Origin: Chaenocephalus aceratus
Lineage: Eukaryota; Chordata; Actinopteri; Perciformes; Channichthyidae
DNA length: 64,000 nucleotides
NCBI GenBank assembly: GCA_023974075.1
Contig: CM043797.1
Location: 744,001-808,000 of the forward strand
Direction: 5' to 3'
Part shown: in pieces, positions 1-10,883 of the stretch
Numbering within the stretch: the stretch's first letter is position 1
Layout of the letters: each line of letters begins with the position of its first letter
Notes under the pieces: generated by a model
The model's database searches: none
What the model saw: the letters and a program-made list of their open reading frames with translations, nothing else
Told to the model about the DNA's origin: nothing
Program-made: the position numbers and the translations under genes

Positions 1-2008
1 CTTTACTCTTTGAAAGTCATCACATGAATGCATTGTAATAATGGTTTGGCTGCATTAAATATTACACATCTGTCGTAGTTCTTTATTTATCTACAGAGAT
101 CGGGCTCAGAATAGACCGGAAACTATTCTTTTACCATTCTGTTTTAATTTCACAATAAAGTTAGTAGTCATATTTTGTTTTGATATTATTGTTTTTTATT
201 AACTACTAGACCGCTGGGTCATGTTAAGACCATCTTTTCTGTGTTGCTGTGGGTTTTTTCCATCGCTTTTGTGTTACAAATATCAAAACAATAACAAAAT
301 AATATTCGTCGTAAACTAAACCAGAAACAGCAGTATATTTTATTTGTTAACACTGTAAACTTTACAGCTTTTTAACCCAAACCACCTACTGGTTAAAGCA
401 CGTTATTGCACGTTTAGAGTGCCTTTTTCTTAATGTCTTTCATTTTTGTAAAGCACTTTTGAATGTGTTATATTTTATGAAAACATTTAAATATTAAGAG
501 TACATACAACATAGTGGGAAAGTAGAAGGTCAATGATATAAATATAGAATAGAAAATATCAAGAAGATACTCAAATGATATCTAGAATAAAACAGTTTAG
601 TGCCTGATAGGAGGATGTGCTAACTAATAAGGCTTTATTTAAACATTAAAGAATACTTTAGGTTAAGGTCTTCTTTTAAATAGGAAAAAAGCTTTGGGGG
701 TATCTATCTACAGATAAATATTAAGCCTGACAAAGTCTAAATTGCATGGTTTGTTTTGGAACTTGACAATCAACTTTCCTGCAATGTTAACTATGTTGAA
801 GCACTTATTTTTAACTGATATTATACACATTAATTATAATCTTATGTATGTAGATAGAATAAGAAATGTGCAGAATACGACAGTGTAATGGTGGAAGTAT
901 ACACACACATTGATAGATGTCTTGTAATGCACTGTTGAGGAACCTGTGACCCAAGTTTTTCATTCATTGCATAACTACACTATTGTGTATATGATATGTC
1001 AATAAACCTTAGAAAATCTTGAAATCTTGAAAGGGATCTGCAAAATAGCAATTATATACAGTCTTTAATGAACTATTAGAGAATAACGAGTAATGAATAT
1101 GCTTTAAACGGATCTGCAGATAAATATTTAGTCTTCTCAAGCACCAACTATCAAATATCTCGCACGTTCAGGACACGTTCGATTCCTGTTTTGAATAGTG
1201 TGCCGTCGATGGGTTTCATTCCATTCAAAGTCCTTTTTGACGCTCTGTGTAAACTTTGCACACTGCCACTCCAACATCCAATCACAGAGGTTGAGGACTG
1301 ATCATGGGTTTGTCAAGCTAAGCACATGGTGTAGTCCCAAACGATAGCTGAGGATTCTGGGTAGTGTAGTGTCTTCGGCCATCCTAAAAACTCAGAAAAA
1401 ACATTTGTTTCTCCGAATCGAAGGGGGAAAATACACAAGCATTGTACACAATTCAAACCTATCAATGTTGTGTAATTAACAAGGATAATCTGGTGTTTTT
1501 TAGTCGATGAGTAGTTCAGATATCACTGTAAAATCAATCGACAGTAAGGAGAATACTTACTTCCGGGTGTACAATTCTCCGTTATCCAATGGGAATGGAC
1601 GCTCGTAATACAATACAGGGGACATGATCATTATCTTTTAAATAACGTTAACTAAAGGGAACAATCTATTGGACACAGCTGAAGCTCTGGCCTTCCTTAA
1701 AAACTAACTAATGTAATAAAAATCACAGTTGTATTACACACAATGCACTGTTTTTTGAGAACACAAATTCGTAACTAATGTAATTTTTACATTCTGACAA
1801 AAAATAAAAATTATTATGAATACAAATAAAATAAAAGAAGCCTCCCGTGAGTACTACAAGCTATAAAGTAGATTTTAAAAACGTTTTATAGAATAAAAGC
1901 TCATGAGGGACGTTGTAGAAATGCGTGTGTGCACCACGACAAAGGAGCCTCATTCACTTTACATTGGGGTTGTTTGCGTGGTGCCGACATGTAAATGTAA
2001 CAAAGTTC

Positions 2009-2057
2009 GTGACTCCACCACGCATTGTGGTGTTAGAAGTCGTGGTGGAGTCACGCA
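2009..2057. repeat. Perfect 15-bp inverted repeat (hairpin)
   Basis: The arms CGTGACTCCACCACG and CGTGGTGGAGTCACG are exact reverse complements separated by a loop of roughly 18 bases. It may be the remnant tip pair of a small MITE or simply a hairpin. No function is claimed. Confidence 0.6.
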
Positions 2058-2210
2058 TTCTGGTGAGATCAGGTTGCCTTATTTGGTAATGTGTGTGTGT
2101 TAGACTGCCGCATAGCCAAGACCGGAAGCAGCAGCCATATTTTTACATACAAATGGATTTATGGATTATAAATGAAATAATTGTTTTATACAGAGACGTT
2201 AAAAACCTAT

Positions 2211-2298
2211 GGATTAACCGATTCAGCCGCGTTTTTTCTCGTTTGAATGTCATTGAATAAGTCTTTTGATCAGATTGACAGCTACGGTGAGACGATCT
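2211..2298 (+). repeat. Dispersed repeat, copy A, left part (split by hAT)
   Basis: This segment aligns with 45242-45330 (shared blocks such as 'ggattaac', 'cagc.gcgttttt' and 'tgtcattgaa'/'tgccattgaa'). It continues on the far side of the hAT insertion at 5981, so the hAT element interrupted a pre-existing repeat copy. The family is not identified. Confidence 0.6.
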
Positions 2299-2306
2299 CC
2301 CTAGAA
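2299..2306. repeat. hAT target site duplication CCCTAGAA (left)
   Basis: The same 8 bases occur directly after the right tip at 5973-5980. An 8-bp duplication is the hAT hallmark. Confidence 0.95.
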
Positions 2307-3062
2307 CAGGGGTTCCCAAACTTTTTCAGCATGAGACCCAAATCAGAAATGTTGTGGTCCTAAGGGACCCAAGCTAAAAAATTTCATGATTTTCAATAAT
2401 ATCTATATTATAAACAAAGAATGCAACACACCATGAATTTAAAATGTAAATGAAAATGTTTATTTAATTATAAAAGTGCTTCGCAGCAATTAGGTTTCTC
2501 ACCATAACAACCTTCCCTTTGAGCTTGCCCAGAAAAAATAAGGATCAAAGCAGAAAGACGAAACATGGGAAGTGCAGTCAAGTATATACAGTACAAATCA
2601 AATTTAAATTATACAATTATCAAAAGTGCAATATTAACTTTGTCACTAGCTCAAAAACTATGTACACACCATTTTAAAGTATTTTAAATGAACAAAGAAC
2701 AAACATGTTGTAAACAGAAAGGGACACAACACTAACTATAGGAAGTGCAGTCAAGTGTATACATCACAGGTGAAACCACATTTAAATTATCAGAAGTGCA
2801 ACATTAAGTTGTCACTAGATCAAAAACTATGTACACACATTTTTTAAACACTTTTAAATGAACAGAGCTGTTGTAAAACACTCTGAGAGACAAAGAAACT
2901 CTAACACTTGGCAACTGATTAACTTTACTGACTTATTTACAATATTTTCTTATCTGACATGCTAGAAGGGGTATTATATCATATATTGATACATGATATA
3001 ATATAATAGCAATGACATCTAATGAGAGGTATGTGGCTGGTTGAAGTTTTCAACCAGCAGAT

Positions 3063-5688
3063 CTATTCTGGGCTGGGTTTTGACAGTGCCAATCTGAGGT
3101 CATGCTCAGGATTTAGCCTGTTTCTGTATTTGTTTTTCAGGTATGCTAAAGTAGAAAACCCAGATTCACACAAGTATGTGGTGCCAACTGTATCAATACT
3201 TGTAACAGCTATCTTAGCCAAGCAGGAGAACTCAGCCTGCTGGAAATGAGCCACCCAAAACTGTGCCAAAGTGGTAGTTTCAAACAGCATCTTACTGCCC
3301 CTGTTGACCTGCAGTGTGACCAGTGCCTCTAACTCTGCCTGACTGAGACCCAGATCTTGTGATGGCACAGCTTGGAAGGGAAACTTCACCCACTGAAGGT
3401 TTTGAGCTCTCTGTGAGTCAGGGAAGTACCGCTTGAAGTTCTCCTGTAGTTGAGACAAGTGCTCGACTATGTTTTGCTTCACAGAGTCACTCAAGGGAAG
3501 ACCGGTGCTTACTTGGTAGGCAGTGAGAACAGGAAACATTGCCAGTTCTCCTGCAACCAGCTGGGAATGCCACAGACCAAGGCGTGCTTGGAATCCTTGT
3601 ATTCCATCTTCAAGATCCAATATGCTGTTCTCTTTTCCTTGAAGGCTGGTGTTCAGCATGTTGAGCTTGTTAAAAATGTCCACAAGGTAGGCAAATCTTG
3701 CCAACCAGCGCTTGTCCTCAAAATGCTTGACAAGGTTAGCGTTCTCATTTTTCAGGTAAGCCATGACCTGCTCTCTCAGCTCCCACACTCTCTGTAGAAC
3801 TTTTCCCTTGGAGAGCCACCGTACATCACAGTGGAAGAGTAGGTGCTCATGCTCTGCCCCCATTTCCTTGCAGAGCTCTCTGAAGAGCCTTGATTGTAGT
3901 GGTCTCTTTTTTATTAGATTTACCACTCTAACAACCACATCAAGAACCTCACCTAAGTCCTGCTGCAATGCTTTGCTAGCCAAAGCCTCCCTGTGGATAA
4001 TACAGTGTGTTACCTTCACATTTGGGACCACTTTACGTACATGAGCCACAAAACCAGACCTGCACCCAGTCATGCTCCTTGCACCATCGGTGCAACACCC
4101 TATACAGTTTTCCCATTCTAATCTAAGTTCTTTCAAATGTGTGTCCACCACTCTGAAAATATCCTCTCCCCTTGTTGTTGTGTGCAGCTGGTCACAGAAT
4201 AGGAACTCCTCCTTGATATCTTTACCACTAATGTATCTGGCAAAGACCATTAACTGGGGAATCCCAGCATCCACAGACTCGTCTAGCTGCAGTGAAAATA
4301 ATTTGTGCTGCAGTATTTCCTCTGTGACTGTTTTTTGAATGTCAGCTGACATATCCTTGATTCTGGATGCAACGGTGTTGTTTGAGAGTGGGACAGACTC
4401 AATTTTGTTCGCTGCATCCTCACCCAAGACAGAGAGACACACATCTTTAAGACAAGGCTTTATCAGCTGCTCCCCGATGGAATGGGGCTTCTTTGCTTTG
4501 GCAATGTGGAGGCTGACTTGATATGATGCCCTCAGTGCCCCTCTGTTCCCTTTGAATGCCTGAAAATAACAGAGAAGATATCATCATTAACATTGCTGGG
4601 TTATGGGTGATTATTAACACCAGCCGGCGTACGCTGTATACCTAATGTGGACCTGGCAACCGCATTTATAGCGCATTACATTACATATACTACTTGTTAG
4701 ACGCTTTTATCCAAAGCGACTTACATACTCAATACTGTGGGGAATCCCCACACGGGGATTTTGACAGGGTTGTTGCACAAAAGATCCAAGCGCGCACAGA
4801 AGAAATCTGAGAGCAGACATTTCACAAGCGCACAGAAACAGCCTGAGTGCGAGGAGAAGGTTTTAAGCTGGAACACAGGAAATCTGAAGCAGCAATATAT
4901 CTGAGTGCAAGCGTAGTTTGAGCAGAAGCAGAGCAGATCTAAGCGCAAGCAGGCTCTATTTGAGTGTGAGGACAGGGTCGTTTGAGGGAAAGAAACACAT
5001 ATTCTGAACGTGAAATCAATAAAGTATGCTCTCAAATTTAAAGACCACGCTCTTGAATAAAGATAGGGAATAACCCCCATATGTAGTGTGCATCACACTG
5101 CAGCAGTCACGTCCGTGCGGCTGCAGTGAAAAAAGCTTTCTCTCGCTTTCCTTCTCATACTGCCTGTCACTTTCCCTCTAATCTTTCTGTGGTTATTGTT
5201 TCTCTGTTTTTCTCCCGGCCGTTTTAAAAACATTTCAGGCAAGTCAAAGTTGAAACACCGCTCTGTGCCGCTGCAGAATGTAGTGGACTCGCGGGAGTGA
5301 GTAGAGGACGCGCGAGAGCACGCAGCTGGCGGTCCGCTCCGGGGCTCAGTCTGCATTTCATCCAACTTTTCATTAACAAAACAATTTCACAACAGACCCT
5401 GACAAGCTCACAAACACACAAAACAAATGATTAAAATTAGTGACTTACTTTTCCGCCGTCAAAACACTGCTTCTTGAACGACTCTTCTTTGCAGATGAAA
5501 AAATCCTTCGATTTGTCCCGATGCAGAGGATGTTTTGTTTGGAGATGCCGGTCCAATTTATTAGTTTTCATGCTTTCGTTACTGAGCACCTCTCCACATA
5601 ACACACACTGAGGCCGCTCCTCTCCATTTCGAACAGCTTTTGTGAAGCCAACGGTTAAAAACTCCTCTTTGTATCGTCTTTTTGCCAT
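3063..5688 (-). CDS. hAT transposase, two exons (BED-like zinc finger + RNase H-like domain)
   Basis: Exon 1 runs from the ATG at 5688 down to 5449 and ends at an AAA|GTAAGT donor. Exon 2 starts at 4559 after a pyrimidine-rich ...TTTTCAG acceptor and ends at 3063. Both junctions are phase 0, giving about 578 residues without a stop. Exon 1 holds a BED-like finger (residues 27-50: C-x2-C ... H-x4-H, ending HLQTKH). Exon 2 carries hAT signatures: LDESVD (first acidic residue), CCTDGARSM, HCIIHREAL, CDVRWLSKGKVL, and at the C-terminus YLCESGFSTLAYLKNKYRNRL, the hAT dimerisation region. This layout is that of the ZBED5/FAM200/GTF2IRD2-like hAT clade. Family knowledge says these proteins bind the tips and cut and paste the element in the nucleus. 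Intactness of the gene plus a perfect TSD suggests a fairly recent insertion (inference). The splice model comes from sequence only. Confidence 0.9.
4674..4757 (-). repeat. SINE 3' fragment in hAT intron
   Basis: Read on the minus strand this matches the 3' end of the SINE at 46684-46883 (shared: 'gtaagtcgctttggataaa' followed by 'agcgtctaacaagta' and a 'tgtaatgtaatg' tail). It lies in the intron of the hAT transposase. Confidence 0.8.
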
Positions 5689-5972
5689 CGTGTACGATCG
5701 GGATTAATCAACAGACAATAAACAATAAACAGACGGCGCGAAAACTTTCGCGGGGGACACGTCAGAGTTGATACAAATACAATCTTTTATTTTTAGTTTA
5801 TTTGTATTTAGAAAATTAAATCATTCAATATACAATGCTATATTTGCATAATTTCATTTTCAAAATAAAAAAAAATACAAAAATTATAAAAAAAATTGTA
5901 TTTGCAAGGTGTGTGTGTGTAACATGGCGACCCAATCAAAACGGGTCCGCGACCCTGGTTTGGGAAAGGCTG

Positions 5973-5980
5973 CCCTAGAA
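5973..5980. repeat. hAT target site duplication CCCTAGAA (right)
   Basis: Exact match to 2299-2306. Confidence 0.95.
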
Positions 5981-6382
5981 GCTCCGTAAAGGTACGTGTT
6001 GTGATGTCTGTGTTTGCTTCCCCTGTCGCGAGTTCGGATCACTCAGTGATGATACTATATACCTAAATAATCTATGGAACCTCGGCTTTAATCGGATATC
6101 TTTTATCTGCAGCTACGATAAGTAATAAGGGTACTTTTATCTTGAGTTCTGTGCCAATGTCCGTTAGCATTTTTCGCTAAGGGGTCATTTAGATGCTTCT
6201 TATGAGATTTGTGTTTTGTTTTGGTAAAAAGGTTTGTATCGTCAATTAGCTGAGATTATTCCCGTTAATCTGGTATAACACATTAATAGGTTCTTAAATA
6301 TTAAGATGCCCTGAGACACAGTGTCGTGGAAAAAAAAAACAGGGTCGCCTCCGACGGGGACCTTGGGGTTTAACAGGTTAAA
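5981..6382 (+). repeat. Dispersed repeat, copy A, right part
   Basis: Aligns with 45331-45712. Shared blocks include 'gcagctacgataagtaataa' and 'ttaagatgccct.agac', in the same order and with similar spacing. It is the continuation of 2211-2298. No coding potential is recognised and the family is unknown. Confidence 0.65.
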
Positions 6383-6548
6383 CACAGACAGTGGCAGAAC
6401 TTCAGTGTTAGTAGTATTAGATCTCAGTGCTGCGTTTGACACTGTTGACAACAACATATTACTCGACCGACTGGAAATCTGGGTGGAACTTTCGGAAACA
6501 GTTCAATTGGTTTGAATCCTACTTAAAGGACAGAAAAAACATTGTTCT
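6383..6548 (+). pseudogene. L2-like LINE reverse transcriptase fragment
   Basis: The frame encodes SVLVVLDLSAAFDTVDNNIL, the conserved RT block A of L2/CR1-type non-LTR elements (LDLSAAFDTVDH.ILL.RL). It continues in a shifted frame as ...NWFESYLKDRKNI. It is a short, frameshifted internal piece with no 3' tail of its own. Confidence 0.8.
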
Positions 6549-6706
6549 ATAGGTAAATACACATCTCACATCTCGCAGTTTTGTTATTGATTCGGGTATC
6601 CTGGACATTTGTACTTCAACAAGAAAGTAAGTAGGCTACGTAGTTAAATGTTTTATTTTTGTGTCTGTTTAAATTGTGTTTATTGTTGTTATACATTTCC
6701 TAATAT

Positions 6707-6812
6707 GTAGTTGTTACCTTCCACTCCACAAACTGCAGCGACTAAAACCAGGCCTTGTCCTTTCTGATGTTGTCCTTGTAGTAAGCATTTGTTACATCAT
6801 ATAAAATAGAGC
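6707..6812 (-). pseudogene. Second, frameshifted copy of a MADF-type exon
   Basis: This is nearly identical to 8045-8155 inside the Harbinger MITE, in the same orientation. Reading the minus strand gives a MADF-like segment around YKDNIRKDKAW. One A is missing from the run after 'actaaaa', which breaks the frame. It indicates a second Harbinger-derived piece here. Confidence 0.65.
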
Positions 6813-6927
6813 TAGGGAGGGAGGGAGAGAGAGAGATAGCACACCACACCTTTATCTATTTAATATAGATAAAGTAAGAAATCATTCCAATGTGTCATGT
6901 CATCCCAAACAGCACACAAAGGTTAAA

Positions 6928-7352
6928 TGTGGGGTAGGTAAGTTTGAGAAACATTCCATGGAATGCTCTTAACATCCCGATAGCAATGAATATCTTGAGT
7001 GCTTTGACAAAATATCCATAGAAAAATGTCATCTGTGGAAGCCGTAATACTGTAAAAAAGTATAACCGGGCCAGCTAAACAGATTGGATTGCCGCCCTGT
7101 CTGTCAGCCTTCCATCTCGTGCACGCACAAATGTATCTCGTGCCGTCATTGGGCGTGCATTGCGCAGCAGTACTTCAATGACTCGCCAGCAACAGGCGGC
7201 CACTTTCACCAGTCTGCTGACGTCATGTGCGCGTTCATGTGTGTTGGAGGAGGTGCTCTGTAAGGAAGTCTGAAGGAAGGGGCGGATTATTTTCGGCTGT
7301 GTATTTTCAAATGTTAGTGCACTCGAGCCGGTTTCTGAAACTTACCTACCCC
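6928..7352. mobile_element. MITE with 'gtggggtaggtaagttt' inverted tips
   Basis: The left tip GTGGGGTAGGTAAGTTTGAG and the right tip, read inward, GTGGGGTAGGTAAGTTTCAG are inverted repeats with one mismatch over 20 bases. The interior is non-coding. The outer flanks (ggttaaat / acctttaaagg) hint at a TTAA-type target, but no clean duplication can be shown, so the superfamily is unassigned. Confidence 0.75.
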
Positions 7353-7376
7353 ACCTTTAAAGGTCAGCATATAATG

Positions 7377-7832
7377 TTAATGTGCTAAATATATACACTG
7401 CAAAACAACAAAAAAAGAGGAAGTAAAAGTAGCCCCAGACTTGTGTCCTAAAAAAGGTTCTTTATTTTTCACAGGTACTTGGCTTTGATTTGTAGACTGA
7501 CTTTCTGTAATGTTGCTACCACTCTGTACTAAATGTCTTTGAACCATTCCACTAGGAGCATGATTGTTTGCTTCCGTTTCCCTTACCTTCTTTAAAGCTT
7601 CTGCATATGAGACTTTGCTAAGTACTTTGACCCTCTGAGCTTCTCTGGCTTCTCTCTGTACTACACATCCACCAAACGCCGCACTGTGCTCTCCTCCACA
7701 ATTACAGCATTTCATCTTTGCCTCTTTTTCGCATTTCCCATACTCATGTTGGCCTCCACATCTTGCACACCTTAGTTTTCCTTTACACTGCATTGCTGTG
7801 TGTCCCATTCTTTGACATGCATAGCATGGTAA
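7377..7832 (-). pseudogene. LINE ORF1 (CCHC zinc-knuckle nucleocapsid-like) fragment
   Basis: The open frame encodes a run of zinc knuckles: CYACQRMGHTAMQC (only partly inside the ATG-initiated ORF, which begins at 7808), then CARCGGQHEYGKC, then CCNCGGEHSAAFGGC. After these comes the conserved KVSYAEALKKV segment. The layout matches ORF1 of I/Jockey-type fish LINEs, an RNA-binding chaperone. The fragment has no N-terminal half: it is cut off at 7832 by a Harbinger MITE. The downstream RT is absent. Confidence 0.75.
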
Positions 7833-8515
7833 CCCCCGGTTTCCACTGGGTCCGTCTGCGCCGCGTTACGGCTGCGCCGCGGTTTTGGTCCGACCTTCTC
7901 TAGCGCCATAACCCACCGGACGCGTCCCAGAAGCGTTTCAGAAGCGTAGCGTCTGAACAGTTTTTTACCGACTTTCACAAGATGTAAACTACTGAATGGC
8001 TCTGTACTGTACCTACAAGTATTAATTAACTTTAAAACATTAATATGTAGTTGTTACCTTCCACTCCACAAACTGCAGCGACTAAAAACCAGGCCTTGTC
8101 CTTTCTGATGTTGTCCTTGTAGTAAGCATTGGTTACATCATATACAATAGTGTGTTTTTCCACTTCCATGATGAAAACCTCGTCGTCCATTGTGCGTATC
8201 GTAGTGGAGGTGTTGTGATGAAGGAGGGGGGTCTGCTAAATTAGTATATGTGGGGGATGGGCCTGGCCCGGATGCTCACCTTTCCACTTCCTGCGAGGGG
8301 GGGCTGCCCGCCCGACCTTACGGCTGCAGCGCGGCAAAAATAGGATTCATCCTAATTTTAGCGTTGCGCCGAGCCGCTTCTGGGATGCGTCTGAGCCGTA
8401 ACGCGGCGCGTGTGGTGGAATAGCACCCATTGACTAGAGTAGCCGCGATCGTTACGACCGCCGCGGCGCAGGCGTAACGCGGCGCAGCGCAGACGGACCC
8501 GGTGGAAACTGGGGG
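7833..8515. mobile_element. PIF/Harbinger MITE with TAA target duplication
   Basis: The left tip CCCCCGGTTTCCACTGGGTC and the right tip read inward, CCCCCAGTTTCCACCGGGTC, are inverted repeats that continue ~10 bp further. TAA flanks both sides (7830-7832 and 8516-8518), matching the 3-bp TWA target of PIF/Harbinger. The interior contains one MADF-like exon on the minus strand but no transposase, so the element is non-autonomous. The left flank is LINE ORF1 sequence (minus) and the right flank is L2 sequence (plus). Confidence 0.85.
8058..8190 (-). CDS. MADF/Myb-like DNA-binding first exon of a Harbinger element
   Basis: An ATG at 8190 opens a ~44-residue exon starting MDDEVFIMEVEKHTIVYDV and continuing through YKDNIRKDKAW to VAAVCGVE, ending at a GAAG|GTAAC donor. 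The pattern hydrophobic-x-Y-D-x-[SN]-x3-Y-[KR]-[DN]-x5-K-x2-[AR]-W-x3-[AV] is that of MADF domains. In Harbinger elements such a protein helps bring the transposase to the DNA. No downstream exon is visible, so it is a stranded exon in a non-autonomous derivative. Confidence 0.6.
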
Positions 8516-9032
8516 TAAGAAAGTGGATCACATCACTCCTGTTCTGAAGTCTTTACACTGGCTTCCTGTGTGTCAAAGAATATATTTCAAAATACTGCTG
8601 CTGGTTTATAAAGCACTGAATGGTTTAGGCCCAAAATACATTTCTGACCTGCTGCTAAATGATGAACCATCCAGATCTCTCAGGTCTTCAGGGACTGGTC
8701 AGCTTTCTGTCCCCAGAGTCAGAACTAAACATGGAGAAGCAGCGTTCAGTTATTATGCTCCAAATATCTGGAACAAACTCCCAGAAACCTGCAGGTCCGC
8801 TGCAACTCTGACTACTTTTAAATCCAGCAAGAAGACTTTTCTTTTTGTCGCTGCTTTTAATTGAACTATTCATATCTTAAACTGCACTGTAACTTGTATC
8901 CATGTATTTTTTCTTTTAATGTTTATTGTGTTATCTTTTCTTTTTAATGACTGATTTTAAATGCCATTTTCTTAATGCACTTTGAATTGCCTTGTGTTGA
9001 AAGGTGCTATATAAATAAACTTGCCTTGCCTT
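8516..9032 (+). mobile_element. L2-like LINE 3' end (RT C-terminus + 3' tail)
   Basis: The frame to 8864 encodes the C-terminal region typical of fish L2 elements: HITPVLKSLHWLPVCQRI, then NGLGPKYISDLL, then APNIWNKLPETCRSA. It is followed by the L2 tail with 'gcactttgaattgccttgtg' and 'ggtgctatataaataaactt', ending in short 'gcctt' repeats. The element is truncated at its 5' end at the MITE boundary. A reversed copy of the tail is at 12516-12746 and a longer decayed copy at 53405-54180. Confidence 0.9.
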
Positions 9033-10880
9033 CTGCTCTGTTAGGGGTCCGAGCTGATACAACAGCCACATTTTTCAATCCGGAAAAAATCGATTTGACT
9101 GCTGACTCAAATGCTCTGCTTCAGTTATACAGTATGAGCATTTCGGTAAATATTTATTGTACATGCTCAAAACACAGTTATTGAGTGTTATGACGTGAAA
9201 ATGTATGCAAAATCCAGAATTGCATCAGGGGAAATGTTTTGGCAAAGTTTATTGGTTTTACAATTGCAACATACTTACACGGATATAATTCTGATGTATT
9301 TCCAAATAATAAAGATGAGTCATCCACAGTACCTGTAATGTACTGTATGATGTATAATGCAACAATAATGGAATCTATGGGTCCTTCCCATCACTAATGT
9401 ATTCCGTGTGGTGGTATGTATTGTAGCAGCAGTCCAGTTGTGAGGATTTGGACCTACAGGCTGGCTTTGATCGCCAAAGATGGGCCATTGAGCAAAGAAT
9501 TTACCAAATTTCAATAAAGATGGCAGACAGAATATCTGGGCTGGCTGCCTAATCATTTGGAGCTCACTGGTCAGGTACGTTATTATGTGCTGCTATTTAA
9601 GAGTATCCTGTTGTATGTGTCATTATTACATTGATAAAAAGTGCAATGTTTTAAGGACGTTTCCCTGATGTGTGTATTCTCTCTGAAGCACACTTGTATT
9701 TGTTATGTTCACAATAAGAGGATAGACTGACCATTTTAAAACACTGGACATCTCAGAGGACAACTTATCCTACATTCAAAAAAAATATTTTGAAAAATTC
9801 CCTCTAAACTCAACTGTTCTCAACTAAAATGAATATTTTGGGAAAACATAATCTCACCAAACAATCAGGAAAGGATTTAAAAAGAGTAAAGAATGACATT
9901 AACTAAAAAAAAAAAAGGATGTAGAAACATGTGAGATGGAGCAGGTTATTTTTTATTTGTCACTGGTCTACAGTTTTTTGTGCATATCAATTGAATGCTT
10001 GTTACATTTTGACGGACATAAAGTAGACTGTCTTGGCATGCAGCAGATAAGAAATGTACTCCAGCCAGTGGCGTTTCTATATGTACAAAAGTGGTGGGGC
10101 ACAAAAAACTCAGATGTCTATATATAAGCTTCTGCAGAGAGGTTTCATGGCTGGTGAGGCACTGGCACTGACTCTTCAGGTTTACAAATATATTAAATCA
10201 AAATATATATTATTTTCAAAAGCTTTTTTGTCTGATGCTTCAATTACTTTTAAACAGACAGTTCAACAGAAGGATACCCAAAAAAATGTAATTTTATCAT
10301 TTAAATATTGAATTGTTCTCTCTTAGTAAGATCCCATTTTCAATAAAATTGCAGTCTTACCTTGACTTGAAGATTAAGTCCATTTGCCTGTCCTTCTGGA
10401 CAAACATCTATTACTTTTTTGTAAAAGTCCTCCTTATCTTCTTGTAGTTTCAAAAGTCTATCATAAATCTAATCTAATCAATAGATGTTTGATTCGAAAA
10501 TGATAAAAGTAGGGTAGACATGTGGATATTATCCGGCTGAACAAAACGTACATTTATCTAACAGCTACGTTTCCCACAGATCTTATTTTGAGCTATTTTC
10601 TAAAATCCTATGGAGAAATCTCGTTGCTTTTTTGTGGAGGGAAGCCATGCGCAGCTTACTTCCTGGTTTTAGGACGCGTCACTGCAGCTCTCTCTCCTCC
10701 TCTTCACACACCACACTTTTCGCGGCACACGTACTTACAGCCAATCAGCTCTGAATGATGTGAGATGACGTATGGTGGGGATGGCAGCACTTTGCCCCTA
10801 TGGTCATTATTTTTTGCCACACACATTAAATAGGAGAATACTCTGAGCATGCACAGTGTAGTTTTTTTGGAGTAAATAAA
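9033..10880. other. No gene recognised; possible TE tip at 10062
   Basis: No frame in this stretch resembles a known protein. At 10062 'cagtggcgtttctatatg' followed by 'gtggtggggcac' resembles the tip of fish DNA transposons that begin CAGTGGCG (compare 63039). A matching right tip was not found. Confidence 0.4.
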
Positions 10881-10883
10881 CTA

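Larger units (their letters stand above)
1..2298. other. AT-rich region without a recognisable gene
   Basis: No open frame here resembles a known protein. The stretch is AT-rich and non-coding in appearance. Two things stand out: a motif at about 1352-1376 (ggattctgggtagtgtagtg) that recurs inside the DIRS element at about 39733, and a perfect inverted repeat at about 2010-2056. From about 2211 the sequence belongs to a dispersed repeat also present at 45242-45712. Confidence 0.6.
2307..5972 (-). mobile_element. Complete hAT transposon (ZBED5/FAM200-like clade), 3,666 bp
   Basis: The left tip CAGGGGTTCCCAAACTTT and the right tip read inward, CAGCCTTTCCCAAACCAGG, share the pattern CAG....TTCCCAAAC. 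The perfect 8-bp duplication CCCTAGAA lies on both sides. Inside, on the minus strand, is a two-exon transposase gene whose frame appears open from ATG to stop. The intron carries a SINE fragment. The region between the stop codon and the left tip (2307-3062) is non-coding. The insertion split an older dispersed repeat. Tips, TSD and gene agree, so the element is structurally complete; whether it is active is unknown. Confidence 0.95.

Noticed and set aside
1903..2103. 66-codon frame at 1903
   Set aside because: It overlaps the hairpin and has no homology or codon signal; chance frame.
10062..10800. Complete DNA transposon starting cagtggcg
   Set aside because: Only a left-tip-like sequence is visible. 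No inverted partner or duplication could be found.
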